64,000 nt of DNA from NCBI GenBank assembly GCA_027922465.2, contig BQMF02000294.1:434001-498000 (forward strand), in the 5' to 3' direction. Source of the stretch: Turritopsis dohrnii. Taxonomy: Eukaryota > Cnidaria > Hydrozoa > Anthoathecata > Oceaniidae. The notes under the pieces were generated by a model. That model ran no database searches, had not been told where the DNA came from, and saw only the letters and a list, made by a program, of their open reading frames with translations. The stretch's first letter is position 1. Each line of letters begins with the position of its first letter. The position numbers and the translations under genes were made by a program. Positions 10,406 through 21,896 of the stretch are shown here, one piece after another.

Positions 10406-10410
10406 GACAT
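9696..10410 (-). CDS. Predicted spliced micro-exon gene of Helitron D
   Basis: Five exons can be read on the minus strand: 10341-10410, 10225-10245, 10071-10088, 9936-9983 and 9696-9865. Their lengths are 70, 21, 18, 48 and 170 nt. Every junction is phase 1, and each intron has GT...AG with donors GTAAGC, GTATGT, GTAAGT and GTAAGA. The ATG is the first codon of exon 1, straight after a T-rich acceptor. The 108-aa product begins MS plus 12 Asn (from an AAC repeat), then KSKAALAAL, FQNLNNR, DMEQLL, ENLNLDENGREPDSEI. The last exon encodes FLREQLALGGPTTD, LGSWVRHGGVFLPPDQ and an RG-rich basic tail. That exon is strikingly GC-rich against its surroundings. The function is unknown. A gene of the same build occurs in Helitron B. 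Confidence 0.6.
10369..10404 (-). repeat. (AAC)n microsatellite coding poly-Asn
   Basis: Eleven AAC codons and one AAT, in the frame of exon 1 of the predicted micro-exon gene. Confidence 0.8.
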
Positions 10411-11550
10411 CTGAAAAAATAAAAAATTGTAAAGAATACTTTTTTTGGACATGCGGTCAAAATGTCATTTCCATGTGATAATACGAACGTTGACTAAAAG
10501 CATGCTAGGTAATAAAGTTGCATGAAAGAGATGCAGAAAAGCGACATCTAACAGCCAATACGATTTATGCTAAATTATTCTGTACAAGAGAAAATATTGG
10601 ACAACGGTTCAAGTTATATCTTCTCAATATATATATTTTACAATGTAAAGTAAGTAATATGAAATCATTATAAACACTTTTATAGAGATTAACTCCTCTT
10701 ATTTGCATGTTCTTAAGTTCGAATATATGAAACATCTGATTATTATACCGACTCCAGGGTAAAAACTTCTGGTTATCCCAAACCATAAGGGATTGACTAA
10801 GTCTATTCTTCCAGAAGAAACCTTATAGATAGGTATAATAAGCAATGTTCATTGGGACTTTAAACAGAAATTTAAACAGTTAAAAAGGAAGGTGGGTCAT
10901 GTCATGGGTGATAAATGAACATGAACATGCAACCATGAATTTTGAACATGCACTGCCGTTTTCAGTTACTTCAGATCAGTTAAACGTATATCTGCAATAT
11001 CAGAAATTTCAAAGTTTCTGTCTAATATCTCAATAAACATAAGCTGATCTTTCAAGTGCAACAAAATGTCATTTTTAGTCACATTAGCTGATATGTATCT
11101 TCTACTCTACGACACTATGCAAACTCTAAGCATGAAAATAAGTTGTGGTCATAACATGAACTCATGAAAAATTGAATCTACTTTCAATTTGTTAGTAAAG
11201 TGAGGAGGAAAATCATTAAAAGGTTTCTTACCCATGCTTAATGAAGAAATCATTTAGCTGAGTATCAATACCACAATGTAAAATCAATAATCTGGAGAAG
11301 TTTACGCTTTGTCTCCCTATCAAAAAAAGAAAAGAAATTGTTAGTGAACTGCAGCTATGCAAATAACAATGGACTATCAGGTTAAAAAATAGAAAAGAAT
11401 TATAAGCGAAAAATTCATACCAATTTTAAAAAGAAATCATGCAGTTCAACATGTATGACCATATGTTACTGTATAACAATGATAAAACTGCCTTTTCAAT
11501 GACATCAGAATCTCAAAAATAGAGAATAAATTACAAAATGTCACACATAC
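10411..11550 (-). other. Upstream region of the micro-exon gene
   Basis: AT-rich, with no long frame. It probably holds 5' UTR exons or intron, because an acceptor (ATTTTTTCAG) immediately precedes the ATG at 10410. Confidence 0.35.
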
Positions 11551-11555
11551 AATGG

Positions 11556-11672
11556 CTTTTTGCCGCTTGCCTACCCTCCTCCACCCGGCTCAATTGCCGC
11601 TTTCATACCCTCCTCCACCCGGCTCAATGCCGCTTTCATACCCTCCTTCCTCCCGGCTCCATTCCGCTTCCA
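11556..11672 (-). repeat. Minisatellite, about 33-bp GC-rich unit
   Basis: Three to four copies of CCGCTTTCATACCCTCCTCC plus ACCCGGCTCAAT lie in a row. On the minus strand a short frame from about 11672 gives Gly-rich EPGGGGYESG repeats ending within 30 codons. No coding role is claimed. Confidence 0.7.
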
Positions 11673-11819
11673 TATTCTTCCATAATCTATTCAATCTTCA
11701 ATCTACTCTAAGTTCAAGGTTATCTAATCTAATGCTATATTCTTATCATTTGGCATATTCAATCTAATCTATTTAATGTAAAGTAATCTAATTTCTAGGT
11801 CATCTAATCTAATGCTACA

Positions 11820-11945
11820 CTCATTCAATTCAATTCAATTCAATGTAATTCAATTCAATGTAATTCAATTCAATGTAATTCAATTCAATTTAATTCATTT
11901 CAATGTAATTCATTTCAATGTAATTCAATTCAATGTATACCAATT
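11820..11945 (+). repeat. AATTC-rich simple repeat
   Basis: Many copies of AATTC and AATGT in 10- to 15-bp arrangements (ATTCAATTCAATGTA). This is low-complexity DNA inside Helitron D. Confidence 0.8.
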
Positions 11946-12138
11946 TAATTTCCAGGTAATGTAATGTAATGCCTCCTCATTAACCTTGCGCAAAGTTTCA
12001 ATTCAAAACATTTAATATCAATTGCACATATATTTTTGCAAGGTAAAAATATTCATAATACCTGTTGGTAGACTACATTTCTAGTGTAGCATCTCTCTCT
12101 AACATAGCCTTGCTGCAAAGTTCTACAAACCTTTACTT

Positions 12139-15100
12139 TCACCGTTCAAAGCTTCGTGTTCGTGAAAATGCAACATACAGTTGACCGTGACTGAAGCAAA
12201 GCCTTTGCATGTAAATACCAACCCGTTCAAAAGTCTGACCTTGACTTTTGTTTATGGTTATTGCGTAGGAAAAACGGAGAGGAAATTGTGTACGCTTCAG
12301 CTGAAACGGAAGGCTGGTATCATTGGGACATAATGTTACTCTAGGAATGAGCACCCGATTTCCAGCGGAGATACCGGTCAGCACTTCACAATCAAGGACA
12401 TTCTCTCGAAGATTACGGATGACTAATCGGGTGCCGTTGCATAAACCGTCCTTCAACGATAAATTTCACAGCAGCATCACTATACTGTTGACTTTCAAGT
12501 TCAAGCGGTGTGGAGGCATTCCAGAAGGAGTAAGCGAATTGATGAACTCCATCGGATACAGGTCAATCTCTTCTTGCTCATCAGAAACAACAGAATCAAC
12601 ACTAAAGTACGTGACTGTTTCACCTGGCATTCCCTGAAGAATCCGTTCGTTAATAACTAAAGCCTCATCATTCGTCGGTGTCAGAATTACACGACTCGAC
12701 ATATCCTCTCCTCCAGCATCACTAAAAATAGAGTGGACGATATCATTATTTTCATGCACAACACATTCATTTGGAATTTCGATGGAGTCTTTAAATGGCT
12801 CATCCACTTTTTTCGGTATCGCTCCACTTCCTAATTCAAGTAGGAATTCTGCAAATCCCCTTTCCCCAGGTGCAGCTCTCATATTGACATTTAGATGAAA
12901 GATTCTCACAATTGGCCACAAGACAGAGCTCTTGATGCATGCTTCCACTATCTGAGCTGGTCTGCCTCTTCTCACTATTGGTAGAGTCTGTCTAAAATCA
13001 CCACCTAAAAGAACAACCTTTCCAGCAAAAGGCACATCACTATTACAAATATCTCTAAACATTCTATCAATAGCCTCAAGTGCATGCTTAGGAATCATAC
13101 TTGCCTCATCAAATATTATAATATGCTGGCTACGTAAAAAATCGGCATGCCTACTATTAGGCTTGACATTGCACGTTGAGTTGTCCAATACAGGAACAGG
13201 TAATTTGAAAAGAGAATGGACTGTCTTACCATTTTGTAACAGTGTTGCTGCAATTCCAGTCCACGCACACGTACTTACTAATAGGTTTCTTCCAATAACC
13301 TCACGAATGATGTAATTGTATGTGAAAGTTTTACCTGTTCCACCGGGTCCATCAAGGAAGAAAATTTTAGCACTATTGTTGTCGTTTGTTACCACTGCAT
13401 CTAGGACTGCGTCGGCAACAGCAACCTGGTCAGCATTCAACGTTTTCCTCATGTTGATGGCTTTTTCCCTCATTTCATCAGCATTTGGTAGATCGTCTGC
13501 AATAGCTTGTTCAAAAGCAGGTAAATCAAAGTCAGTAACAACCCTACCAAATTGCTGCAAGATTTCCTCAGTTTTACCAAGAGCTGACTGCTCTGCTTGT
13601 ACTTCTGTCTGGTGTCTCAAAAAATCTTCAACCATGTGAGCACGGAAGCTTTCCCACAATTCAGCTGGATTGCTTGGTTCTCCATGGATCAGAATGAAGG
13701 AGAACGCTTTGCGAATTTGAGAGGGAGTTGCTGATGCAGCAAGTTCCTCCATGGTTCGTATCCACAAAGTATCGTCATCCAATAGTCCAAGTGCAATACA
13801 TGCTTCCCTAAAAGATCTATATACAATCCCATTAACAGTTCTAAGGTATTCAAAGGAAGTCACACCAGGAACATGTAACAACAGCACACGTAAGAAATAC
13901 CTTTCACCTTGCCGAATGCTAGCATTGTACATTCTACTTACAATTTTTTCTGCTCCACGCTGCCGTGTCACCCACTTATGTTGTCGTGTTTGAAACACGT
14001 AATGGTGGGGGATATCAGGATATAAATATTGACGTGCCCGTTCGTCAACACGATTTAATTCGAACCAAGCAGTTAACTTGGTGTGCTCTTGTCCTCTTTC
14101 CAGTGCTGCTTGTTCCTGTCCTTCTCTGAAAAAAATCTGCTGCTCATTTGGAAGGTGAACAGGAAGTCATAAAATAGCATGACTTTGAGTGTGCATTGGA
14201 AAAGAGCATAAACGCCACACAGCTTCTGGAGCAGATACATACCTTGCATCTAAAAAGTTTTTGATTTCGTCATGATCAATACGCTCATTGATTTCAATAT
14301 GAGCAGTATCGTGTCCTTTGTAAATGTATTTGTACAAATACTTGACGCTTTTAATGGAAACACAGGCCTCAAGGTTTATATGTGCATTGTACTTTTTGCT
14401 GAGGAAAGGGTTGTATGGGACGATCCATCTGTTGTCAAGATCCATATTCCGAATTCGAACAGTTCTTCCGTCATCTGGTCGGTGATATAAAGGATAGCCA
14501 TCCACATTTAAAACAGTTCCATTGTTGAACTGCTTCGGAAAATTTTTGCTGCACTTACCATCTTGCATACACGGTGAAGACACATTCAAATGGCCACACG
14601 GACCATGGACCATGCAAGATTTGATGATTTCGTAAAGTTCTGGTTCTTGGTCCCGATTTGGAATTCCTGCTGATATCAATGAATCAATGTCATCAGCATT
14701 GCGCAACTTAAATTCGTTGCTGAGATGCAACAGCATGTGCACATGAGGTAGCCCCCCTTTTCTGAAATTCTATAACATCCACCTGTGCTACAGGTACACC
14801 TAGAACAGAATCTTTTATAATATCGTTTTTAAGAGCTTCGAACTTCAATTTGAACACTTGTGTAACCAGATCTGGCCTATCTGATGGAGTTTGAACAGGC
14901 AAAAGATTTTGAACAATTTCAGGCCATTTAGGATTGCATGTAAAAGTTAAAAATAAATCTGGTTTACCTTGTTTTGAAACTAATGCCATAGCATCTAGGT
15001 ACAATTGGTGCATATTTCTCGGTGAACCTGAAAAGGTAGATGGCAATACAACGATATTACCCGCACGGAGGTTTCGTTCATGGGCAGCTTCCTCCAAATA

Positions 15101-17158
15101 GTCCATCAAGCCTGTGTAGCTATCCGCCCGTAATTGTTCTTGGTTCTGGCATATGAAGTCGAGTCTCACTCCCTCCACTTTGACATAGCTGTCAACAACA
15201 AATTGTTGAAATAGTTTTCCAGCTAAATGTTAAGCAGAAAATTCACGTCTAATGGCAATACGGTAAATGTAATACTGCAATTGTGTAATTTTATTCCGCC
15301 TTTCAGTCGCATGCTGTTGTACGTGATTCATGTTCGGACTCCATCCAGGATCACCTCTAGGAAAAATTATTGGATACATCATGGAGTCAATGTTTGCCGA
15401 CATGTAAGAAATATTTTGCAAGGGCTGATCTCTTGGATACACTACAATATTTCTACCAGCCGGAGGCGCACCATCGTTACCTACAAAAATTGCTGCGACT
15501 TCTTCGTGATGTGGAGCATTGTATCTCCTCCTGTCTTCACCTTCATGCATATACATACCCACTACCGAGGTTGGTCTATTTTCTAAGAGCGCCCTTTCTT
15601 CTTCTTCTCGTTCGACCTAAGCCAAGTTACGATATGCTGCGGCATAAGGTGAAACTCTATTAATGACCGTTTGTATTTGCCCCATCAAGTCTCTGTTGCA
15701 ATCTGCATTGGAAGGGTTTTGCATACGCATGTCAAGCGAATTAGCAGCTTCGATAATATACAGTTGGCTAAACATAGGCACTTGGTTTTCATTAGCATGC
15801 AGGGCTCCATACCTATATAGCAGTTGTCCACATATCCTAAAACATGGAGGCCCATTTCCTGGGGGCGGACGTAAATTAGCTGACAAGGAAGCAAAACTAA
15901 ATGCATTATTATAAACTCTAATACACTTACGGAAATGTTTACTCAGTGCAGAATCATTAAGTAAAAGATTCCTTAACTCAGGCGGATAATCTAATAAATT
16001 TGGAAGTTGTACCTTTCCATTTGTGCAACATTTAAAATTAGTTTCACTGTCGAATTTGACTGTTCCACAATGTTCACATAAAACGTTAAATTCACCTAAA
16101 GAATGAATGTCAGGTAAATTAGTGTTTTCAATATCAATCCGTGCAGCATTTAAAAACCGAGCCCTGCGCATTCGTCTGTTTCGGACATATGCTCTTTGGT
16201 GTTGTTGAGCATCAGATGCACGTCGAGCAGCAGCTTGGTCGGGTTGCTCATTTCCTCTAAGCAATTGTTGACGTTGAGCTTGTGCTTCAAGTCGAGCAGC
16301 TACTTGATCAGGTTGCTCGTTATCTCTTAGGGACTGTTGTCGGTGGGCTTGCGCTTCAAGTCGAGTAGCTACTTGATCAGGTTGCTCGTTATCTCTTAGC
16401 GATTGTTGTCGGTGGGCTTGCGCTTCAAGTCGAGCAGCAACTTGCTCAGGTTGCTCGTTATCTCTTAACGTCCGCTGTCGGTGGGCTTGCGCTTCAAGTC
16501 GAGCAGCAACTTGATCAGGTTGCTCGTTATCTCTTAGCGATTGTTGTCGGTGGGCTTGCGCTTCAAGTCGAGCAGCTACTTGATCAGGTTACTCGTTATC
16601 TCTTAGCGATTGTTGTCGGTGGGCTTGCGCTTCAAGTCGAGCAGCTACTTGATCAGGTTACTCGTTATCTCTTAGCGATTGTTGTCGGTGGGCTTGCGCT
16701 TCAAGTCGAGCAGCTACTTGATCAGGTTACTCGTTATCTCTTAGCGCCTGTTGTCGGTGAGCTTGCGCTTCAAGTCGAGCAGCAACTTGCTCAGGTTGCT
16801 CGTTATCTCTTAACGTCCGCTGTCGGTGAGCTTGCGCTTCAAGTCAAGCAGCAACTTGTTCAGGTTGTTCGTTACCTCTTAACGACTGCTGTCGGTGAGC
16901 TTGTGATAGGAGTCGAGCAGCAACTTGTCGCTGTCTTTGAAGTTGTGCATCCCTCTCCCTTCTCCATTGAGCACGAATCTCACTTTGATTTGCACGGTAT
17001 CTCCTTTGCCGTTCAGCATTTCTAATGCGACGACGTTGTTGAGGGTCATCAGCAGGGGGTTGTTGTTGTTGTTGCCGTGCATCAGCTACATCTCTATCAA
17101 ATTGTGATCTAGGCAATCCAAACCTTTGAGGGATTCCATAGTCATGATCAGAATTCAT
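12139..17158 (-). pseudogene. Helitron D Rep-helicase, frameshifted
   Basis: This is the rolling-circle replication initiator fused to a Pif1-type helicase. In order: a Gln/Arg-rich N-terminus (17158 down, MNSDHDYGIPQRFG), a 23-aa tandem repeat (16190-16925), a zinc finger CEHCGTVKFDSETNFKCC (near 16040-16085) and the Helitron N-terminal domain (15960-15230). Then come the HUH motif PHVHMLL (near 14735-14755), the two-Tyr motif KYLYKYIYKGHD (near 14315-14350) and helicase motifs GPGGTGKT (near 13340), FDEASM, GGDFRQTLP, INKSQGQT and VAFSRTRSFE (end, 12139). It breaks into at least seven frames. One break is a frameshift in a G run right before the HUH motif, and others are stops in the repeat array. 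All key residues remain recognisable, so the decay is recent. Confidence 0.9.
16190..16925 (-). repeat. 69-bp coding tandem repeat in Rep N-terminal region
   Basis: About ten units spaced exactly 69 bp encode a 23-residue repeat of the form LRDNEQPDQVAARLEAQAHR plus QQS. It is rich in Glu, Gln, Arg and Ala and likely helical. Three consecutive units carry the same TAA (plus-strand TTA at 16589, 16658 and 16727), meaning the stop arose once and was then copied with its unit. The Rep of Helitron B lacks the array. Confidence 0.85.
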
Positions 17159-17762
17159 AACTCGTTGAGAAAAAACTCAAACAAAAGAACAATCTATACA
17201 CAGGAATGTATATCTAATTTTTATTTTATCACCACAAAAATAAAAACACAACAGGCCTTGTGTTTTTTGTCAGTTTACCTAGCTAAATAGACAACAATAA
17301 ACAAAAAAGCAAACACAACTTTCCTTTGTTGTCTTTAGGCAAACGAAATGATCGTATTTTCTCAACTTTCTTCACTTTCTTTTCGCGCGAATATATGAAC
17401 CAAAAGGGTTCAAAGCAAACCTGATCAGTTTCCAATTGTTGCCATGACATTGAACGGGGGTTAACAAATGCTTAAAACCTTTTCACTAAAGGTCATTCTT
17501 AAGTATTGTGGAAATATTAAGTTATAAATTCACTTATATTACTCATGTACATATATGTCAGTTAAAAATATTACAATTTTATGCAATTATTGCTATTTCT
17601 TAGAAGCCAATTTTTTACGTTTATACCCCCTAATTTTCTTCAGATTCTCCGTTGCAGATCCCCGATTTCTTTCGAAGCGAAATCTACCATTTTGCGTGAC
17701 TTTCAAACAAACAAACGCATAAACAAACAAACAAACAGAGAATCGGCTATTAATATTATAGA
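17159..17762 (-). other. Helitron D 5' region
   Basis: Non-coding leader between the 5' TC terminus and the first Rep Met. Just inside the terminus is an (AAAC)n stretch followed by the conserved GTCACGCAAAATGGTAGAT box shared by all TCTATATATTAATAG-type Helitrons here. A promoter for Rep is expected here but I cannot point to one. Confidence 0.5.
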
Positions 17763-17795
17763 TTGGCTGAGTTACCGCCCTTTTGGGCTGTTTTA

Positions 17796-18062
17796 TTATT
17801 CAGAGATTTCTAGCCTATGTCCTTCTCCACGATTTATCCTTTTGCCAACAACTTCTGTTTGTATTGAGGTAAAGGAAAGAGATAGGAACATTGATGATAC
17901 CTTCGATATGTTTTGAGGGACATGCCCTACTATTATGTCCTGGCCCAGGGAGTTTGTCCTCGTGATTTTGACAGCGAACTCATCCTCTTTGTTTGTTGGT
18001 TTTCTGCTAAATTTTAAACTTTCCCCTATTAAAGGATTATTCCAAATGTTCATGTAAGCGTG
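17796..18062 (-). pseudogene. HIRAN-like domain fragment
   Basis: The minus-strand frame reads MNIWNNPLIGESLKFSRKPT, NKEDEFAVKI, DIIVGHVPQNIS and EVVGKRINRGEGHRLEI. This resembles the HIRAN-type module of uncharacterised cnidarian proteins (W...IGE.L...REP.N..D.FAV.......VGHVP..IS), otherwise known as a DNA-end-binding domain. Just upstream the frame reads RG*HAYMNIW, where relatives would be expected to have RGYHAYM, so a Tyr codon seems to have become a stop. The fragment has no other domains. The family name is from memory, hence moderate confidence. Confidence 0.5.
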
Positions 18063-18408
18063 TTAGCCTCTGGCATATCAAAAATATTTATGAAAGCTCA
18101 AATCTTCATCAATAATGATCGGAATATCCATATCGTACATTTCTTCTATAATCATTATACAGCTGAACCTTTCGACACGAATGTTCATTTTTTTTTAAAA
18201 AAAATGAAATGTTTGATTCGAATAACAATGACATTACGTCTGGCAACATTGATTATAATCAATTACTCTCCATCGGATAGCATAAACTCGGCTCTACAAA
18301 GATAGAAAGTTATCGTTTTATACAATGCGGTGGAGTCATGGGAATTTGTTTTTCTTTTGAAATATAATCTCACACACACAGCCAGACAACGAGAATAGTA
18401 ATTGCAAC
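18063..18408. other. No recognisable feature
   Basis: AT-rich spacer with a short CA run just upstream of the Tigger pseudogene. No inverted repeat could be matched to the other side. Confidence 0.35.
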
Positions 18409-19577
18409 ATGGCGTCCATTAGTTCGAAAAAATGGGAAGCAAAGAAACTCAGAATAAGATGCCTTTCCTTAGACGAGAAAATAAAGATTTTGGATGAAGT
18501 AAAGAAAAAGAAAATGAGTTGCAGGGCGATCGCTGAACAATTTCAAATTGGAAAGACCCAAGCTGCCAATATATTAAAACATGGGATCAGAGAAAAACAA
18601 ATCTTTGGAGAATCCCTCGATGTATCCAAAGCGACCGTCGAGTCCTGGATATAGAAATTAAAAGAGCTGTGCAAAGGATATGAACTAAGAAACATTCAGA
18701 ATATGTGGATATACCAACAAAAAGATTAGCTATTAAAGGAAAGGAAGCCAATGGAGGGAAAAAATCGAAACAGAGAATAACTGTTGCTTTCTTTGTAAGT
18801 GCAGATGGAGGAAAGGTGGGAAAACCGATAATTATTTGGCAAATGAAGAAACCAAGACCATTTCGTCTAGCCAGAGCAGCTGATGTTTTAGCGAAAGTAA
18901 GCTATTTTGCTGATCCCAAATCATGGATGCAAGTTAATATCATGGAGAATGTGCTTGATAAGTTGAACCGAGAAATGGTTAAAGAAGGCAGAAATGTGAT
19001 CTTATTTTTAGATAATGCACTTTTACTCACCATCATTGATTGATCAGCTTAGCAATATCAAAATCATTTTCCTGCCTAAAAATAACACTTCATGTTTGCA
19101 GCCTCTCGATGCAGGAATCATACACAGCTTCAAGACAAAGTATCGAAGGAAACTTATGAGTCATGTCATAGTTCTAACGAAAGGTGACGTGTTGGCATCT
19201 GAAATCACAAAAGACATTGACATTTTTCAAGCAATTGAAGGGATAACCAGGGGCCAGGACAAGTTTCTACATCACCGCATGCGATCAACAACATAAAAAC
19301 CAAACTTTTTCTAGGCATGTAAGGAACTTAACTTAACTCGCAAAGGATCTGGATTGTGACATGACACTTGAAGAATACATCGATTTTGTCATCACTTTGT
19401 CAGCAACTCACCTCCGATCAATTCAGACCGAATCGATTGGAGTTCAAGAATGTGTCGATGAATACGTTCAAAAAGACAAAGAATGTGAAGGAGAAGAAAA
19501 CTGTTTTTTTGGAAAGCGACAGCGACGATGATGTTGAAATAGTGGAAGTAAGCCCTAACGAAGCATGGGAATGGTAG
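18409..19577 (+). pseudogene. Tigger/pogo-type transposase
   Basis: It starts with an N-terminal psq/CENP-B-like helix-turn-helix (LSLDEKIKILDEVKKKKMSC then RAIAEQFQIGKTQAANILKH). The CENPB HTH and the first catalytic Asp are deleted around 18650. The DDE core resumes with KQRITVAFFVSADGGKVGKP, then ILFLDNA (second Asp), a frameshift at about 19015, and LPKNNTSCLQPLDAGIIHSF (third Asp). The C-terminal acidic tail LESDSDDDVEIVEVSPNEAW ends at 19577. In the family the protein cuts and pastes the element at TA sites. Deletion plus frameshift make this copy dead. Confidence 0.85.
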
Positions 19578-19919
19578 AACAGGCTTATAAACTTAAGCCT
19601 TCTCGATAACACTGAAAGAGCAATGTTAGGCGCAATAAAAACAAATTAGAAAATAAAAGAATACTGAGTAAGAGACAAACAAACATTAAAGACTTTTTTT
19701 AAACCCTAATAACACGCTGATCGTTACTTACGTATGTTATGTGATGTTACTTATGTGACAAAAAGCTTCGTAATTTTCAAGAAAATATATTACACTTTTT
19801 AAAATTTTGCGTTTATTGCTTTATACTCCTTCTGGCTTACTGACAATGACGCTGATTGTTCTTGTTTATATTTTATGAAAACTCATATCTAAGAATACAC
19901 CCATCGGTATATATATATA
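19578..19919. other. Spacer between Tigger pseudogene and Helitron
   Basis: AT-rich, probably the Tigger 3' region. Nothing else seen. Confidence 0.35.
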
Positions 19920-20903
19920 CTAGTATCCCGTGTAAAAATTTTTTTACATGTTTTAATCGATGTGAGCTGAACAGAGAGAGAAAGGGTTAGTATAATGAAT
20001 TTTAGTATGATATAGTTCCTCAATTGTTTGGAATGTAGAATGTTTAGAATGTAGTATCCCGTGTAGAACAGCGTGTAGAACACGGGTTTTAATTCATCAA
20101 AAATAAAAAACGCGCTGTGCGTCCACTTTTTTCACTTTTTACCTTATAAATTGAAGATGCAATGCAATGGTTCCCCTTGATTAAAAATATCTAACTTCAA
20201 TACAGAAAAAACACTCTTCACTCTTTTAATTAATAATCTCTAGGTATTCCGGCTAAAGCATATTTAGTTCAACACTGGAGTTATGAACAGAAAAAATTTT
20301 TATCAGAAGATCTGAAACACATCAAAATATTTGTATTAAATCTTTCAGGATATATACGATATATGCAGTAGTAAAAATAAATTGTGCGTACAGGTAAACA
20401 ACAAAAAGATTAAAATCGCTGTAACTGTTCATGAAATCCACACCCCAATGTAAATAAAAGGCAAACGCGAAAGTCGCAAAAGTGTCAAAATGTGAATTAA
20501 AAACAATTGCGATTTTCTTCACGAACCCAGAGCGTCATGATTAAAAACCATGATATTCATTTCTTTGTTTGAAAAGTAATGACGCAGAAACCCTATTAAT
20601 CTACTTATAATAAAAACAAAACAAACAAACAAAAAGGTTCTAAAGCGTACTTACCCTAAAAACTTAAATAAATCTTCGCGCAATACTTTCGTTGTTGTCT
20701 ATTGTTTCTTGATCTCGCGAATAATCAAAACATTTGAAACGATTATATGCAATGCAATGTTTTCCCCTATACTAATCGTAGAAAAATATTAACCACCGTG
20801 GTCTGACACTCCATTATGAATAAGTGACCGCAAAAACGACCCGAAATTTTAGAGAGTGAAAGCGTGAAAAAAAGCGGATGCACAGCGCGTATTAGAATAT
20901 AGA
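19920..20903 (-). mobile_element. Non-autonomous Helitron, second terminus type
   Basis: On the minus strand the 5' end is TCTATATTCTAATACGCGCT. The 3' end is an AT hairpin (GTAAAAAAATTTTTAC) followed by ACGGGATACTAG at 19920. The same ends occur at 54313-55786. No coding sequence. Confidence 0.78.
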
Positions 20904-21896
20904 TCTTATTATAATAATCCGCGATTGTGTGTCACACTTTTATTTTAGAGAGTGATATATTTGTTTTTTTCTCACGATCAAAACCTTCTTATTTTTTCCC
21001 TTTTCGTCGTAAAGCCACGCAGAAGCGACAGACACTTTTTTTAATGTTACGTAATTTAAGTGTGACGTTTCTTTCGGGAGACCAACACAATGCGCATAAT
21101 ACCTGGTAGAAGCCGAGAGACACTTCTTAAAGTTACGTAATCAGTATACATGTGTACATGATACGTCATCTAAGTGTGACGTTTCTTTCGGGAAACCTAT
21201 ACAATGCGCATTTATTTTGATTGTTTTGATTGTTTTGATTGACGTGAATGCTTTTTGACCAATCAAAATTGGTTTCCAGAATCGGGCAAACTATAGAAAC
21301 CAATTCGTTCAGAACGTAAACAAATTAATTTTTAATTTTCCAGTTAAGGACGCTTGCAAAACATACGAAATTGCGAAATATTCATTGTTTGTATTATCAA
21401 AAGCGATAGATCAGGTAAACCGTTTGTTTTAAATTTTAAAATAGGCTACTTACTGGCTAATATATGATGGTTTTTTATTTAATTAGATCATTCTGTTTGT
21501 TGTGGTTGCTGCCCTGTTGATCGTTTGTTGATTTGTTTATACGTACAAAATATACGTCAACGAGGTGAGATCACTGAGATCTTTGTTTCATAGTAATTTA
21601 AAAATGGCAATCCTTTCCCAAGAGCTGTTTATCTTTGTTTATGTTTACAACCTATTACTCTTTCTGTCTTCTAACACTTTTTCTATTTGCATTCCAGGTT
21701 CGTTTTTTGTACGTTAGTTGAAAAGGCGTTAGTTTTTAGATAGAAAGGTTTGTTGAAGATTATTATCACAGTTTCGACTATTTCTCTGTTTTTATTTTGT
21801 ATTAGTCAGTTTGATTCTGCTTATGCCTAGATTTGTGCTGTTTATTCACAGTTGGTAGCTATTTCTTTCTTTTTTTGTTATTAGTGTTTCTGAACT
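20904..21896 (+). other. Helitron B 5' region and probable Rep leader
   Basis: Non-coding leader with the conserved terminal box. It includes candidate splice signals (CGATAGATCAG|GTAAAC near 21414 and CATTCCAG near 21700), so the Rep transcript may have a spliced 5' UTR. Confidence 0.4.

Larger units (their letters stand above)
8941..17762 (-). mobile_element. Helitron D, long copy with Rep-helicase and a micro-exon gene
   Basis: On the minus strand the 5' end is TCTATAATATTAATAGCCGA (17762 downward). The 3' end is a 7-bp GC hairpin (8952-8970) followed by TTGGCGGCTAG ending at 8941. The flanking bases are A (8940) and T (17763), which restores an uninterrupted AT target. At 8822 bp it contains a Rep-helicase reading region, a small spliced gene downstream, minisatellites and a partly duplicated 3' subterminal region (about 8961-9110 resembles 9250-9420). 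The coding region is broken by frameshifts and stops, so this copy is not active. Its ends match many of the short Helitrons in the window. Confidence 0.9.

Noticed and set aside
11556..11672. Gly-rich protein repeat on the minus strand
   Set aside because: Frame closes within 30 codons and there is no splice support, so it is kept as a minisatellite only.
15227..15663. Plus-strand frames of about 100-119 codons
   Set aside because: Antisense shadows of the Helitron D Rep domain, which has clear motifs on the minus strand.
16190..16925. Regularly spaced direct repeats that look CRISPR-like
   Set aside because: Units are contiguous 69-bp coding repeats without unique spacers, lying inside a Rep reading frame.
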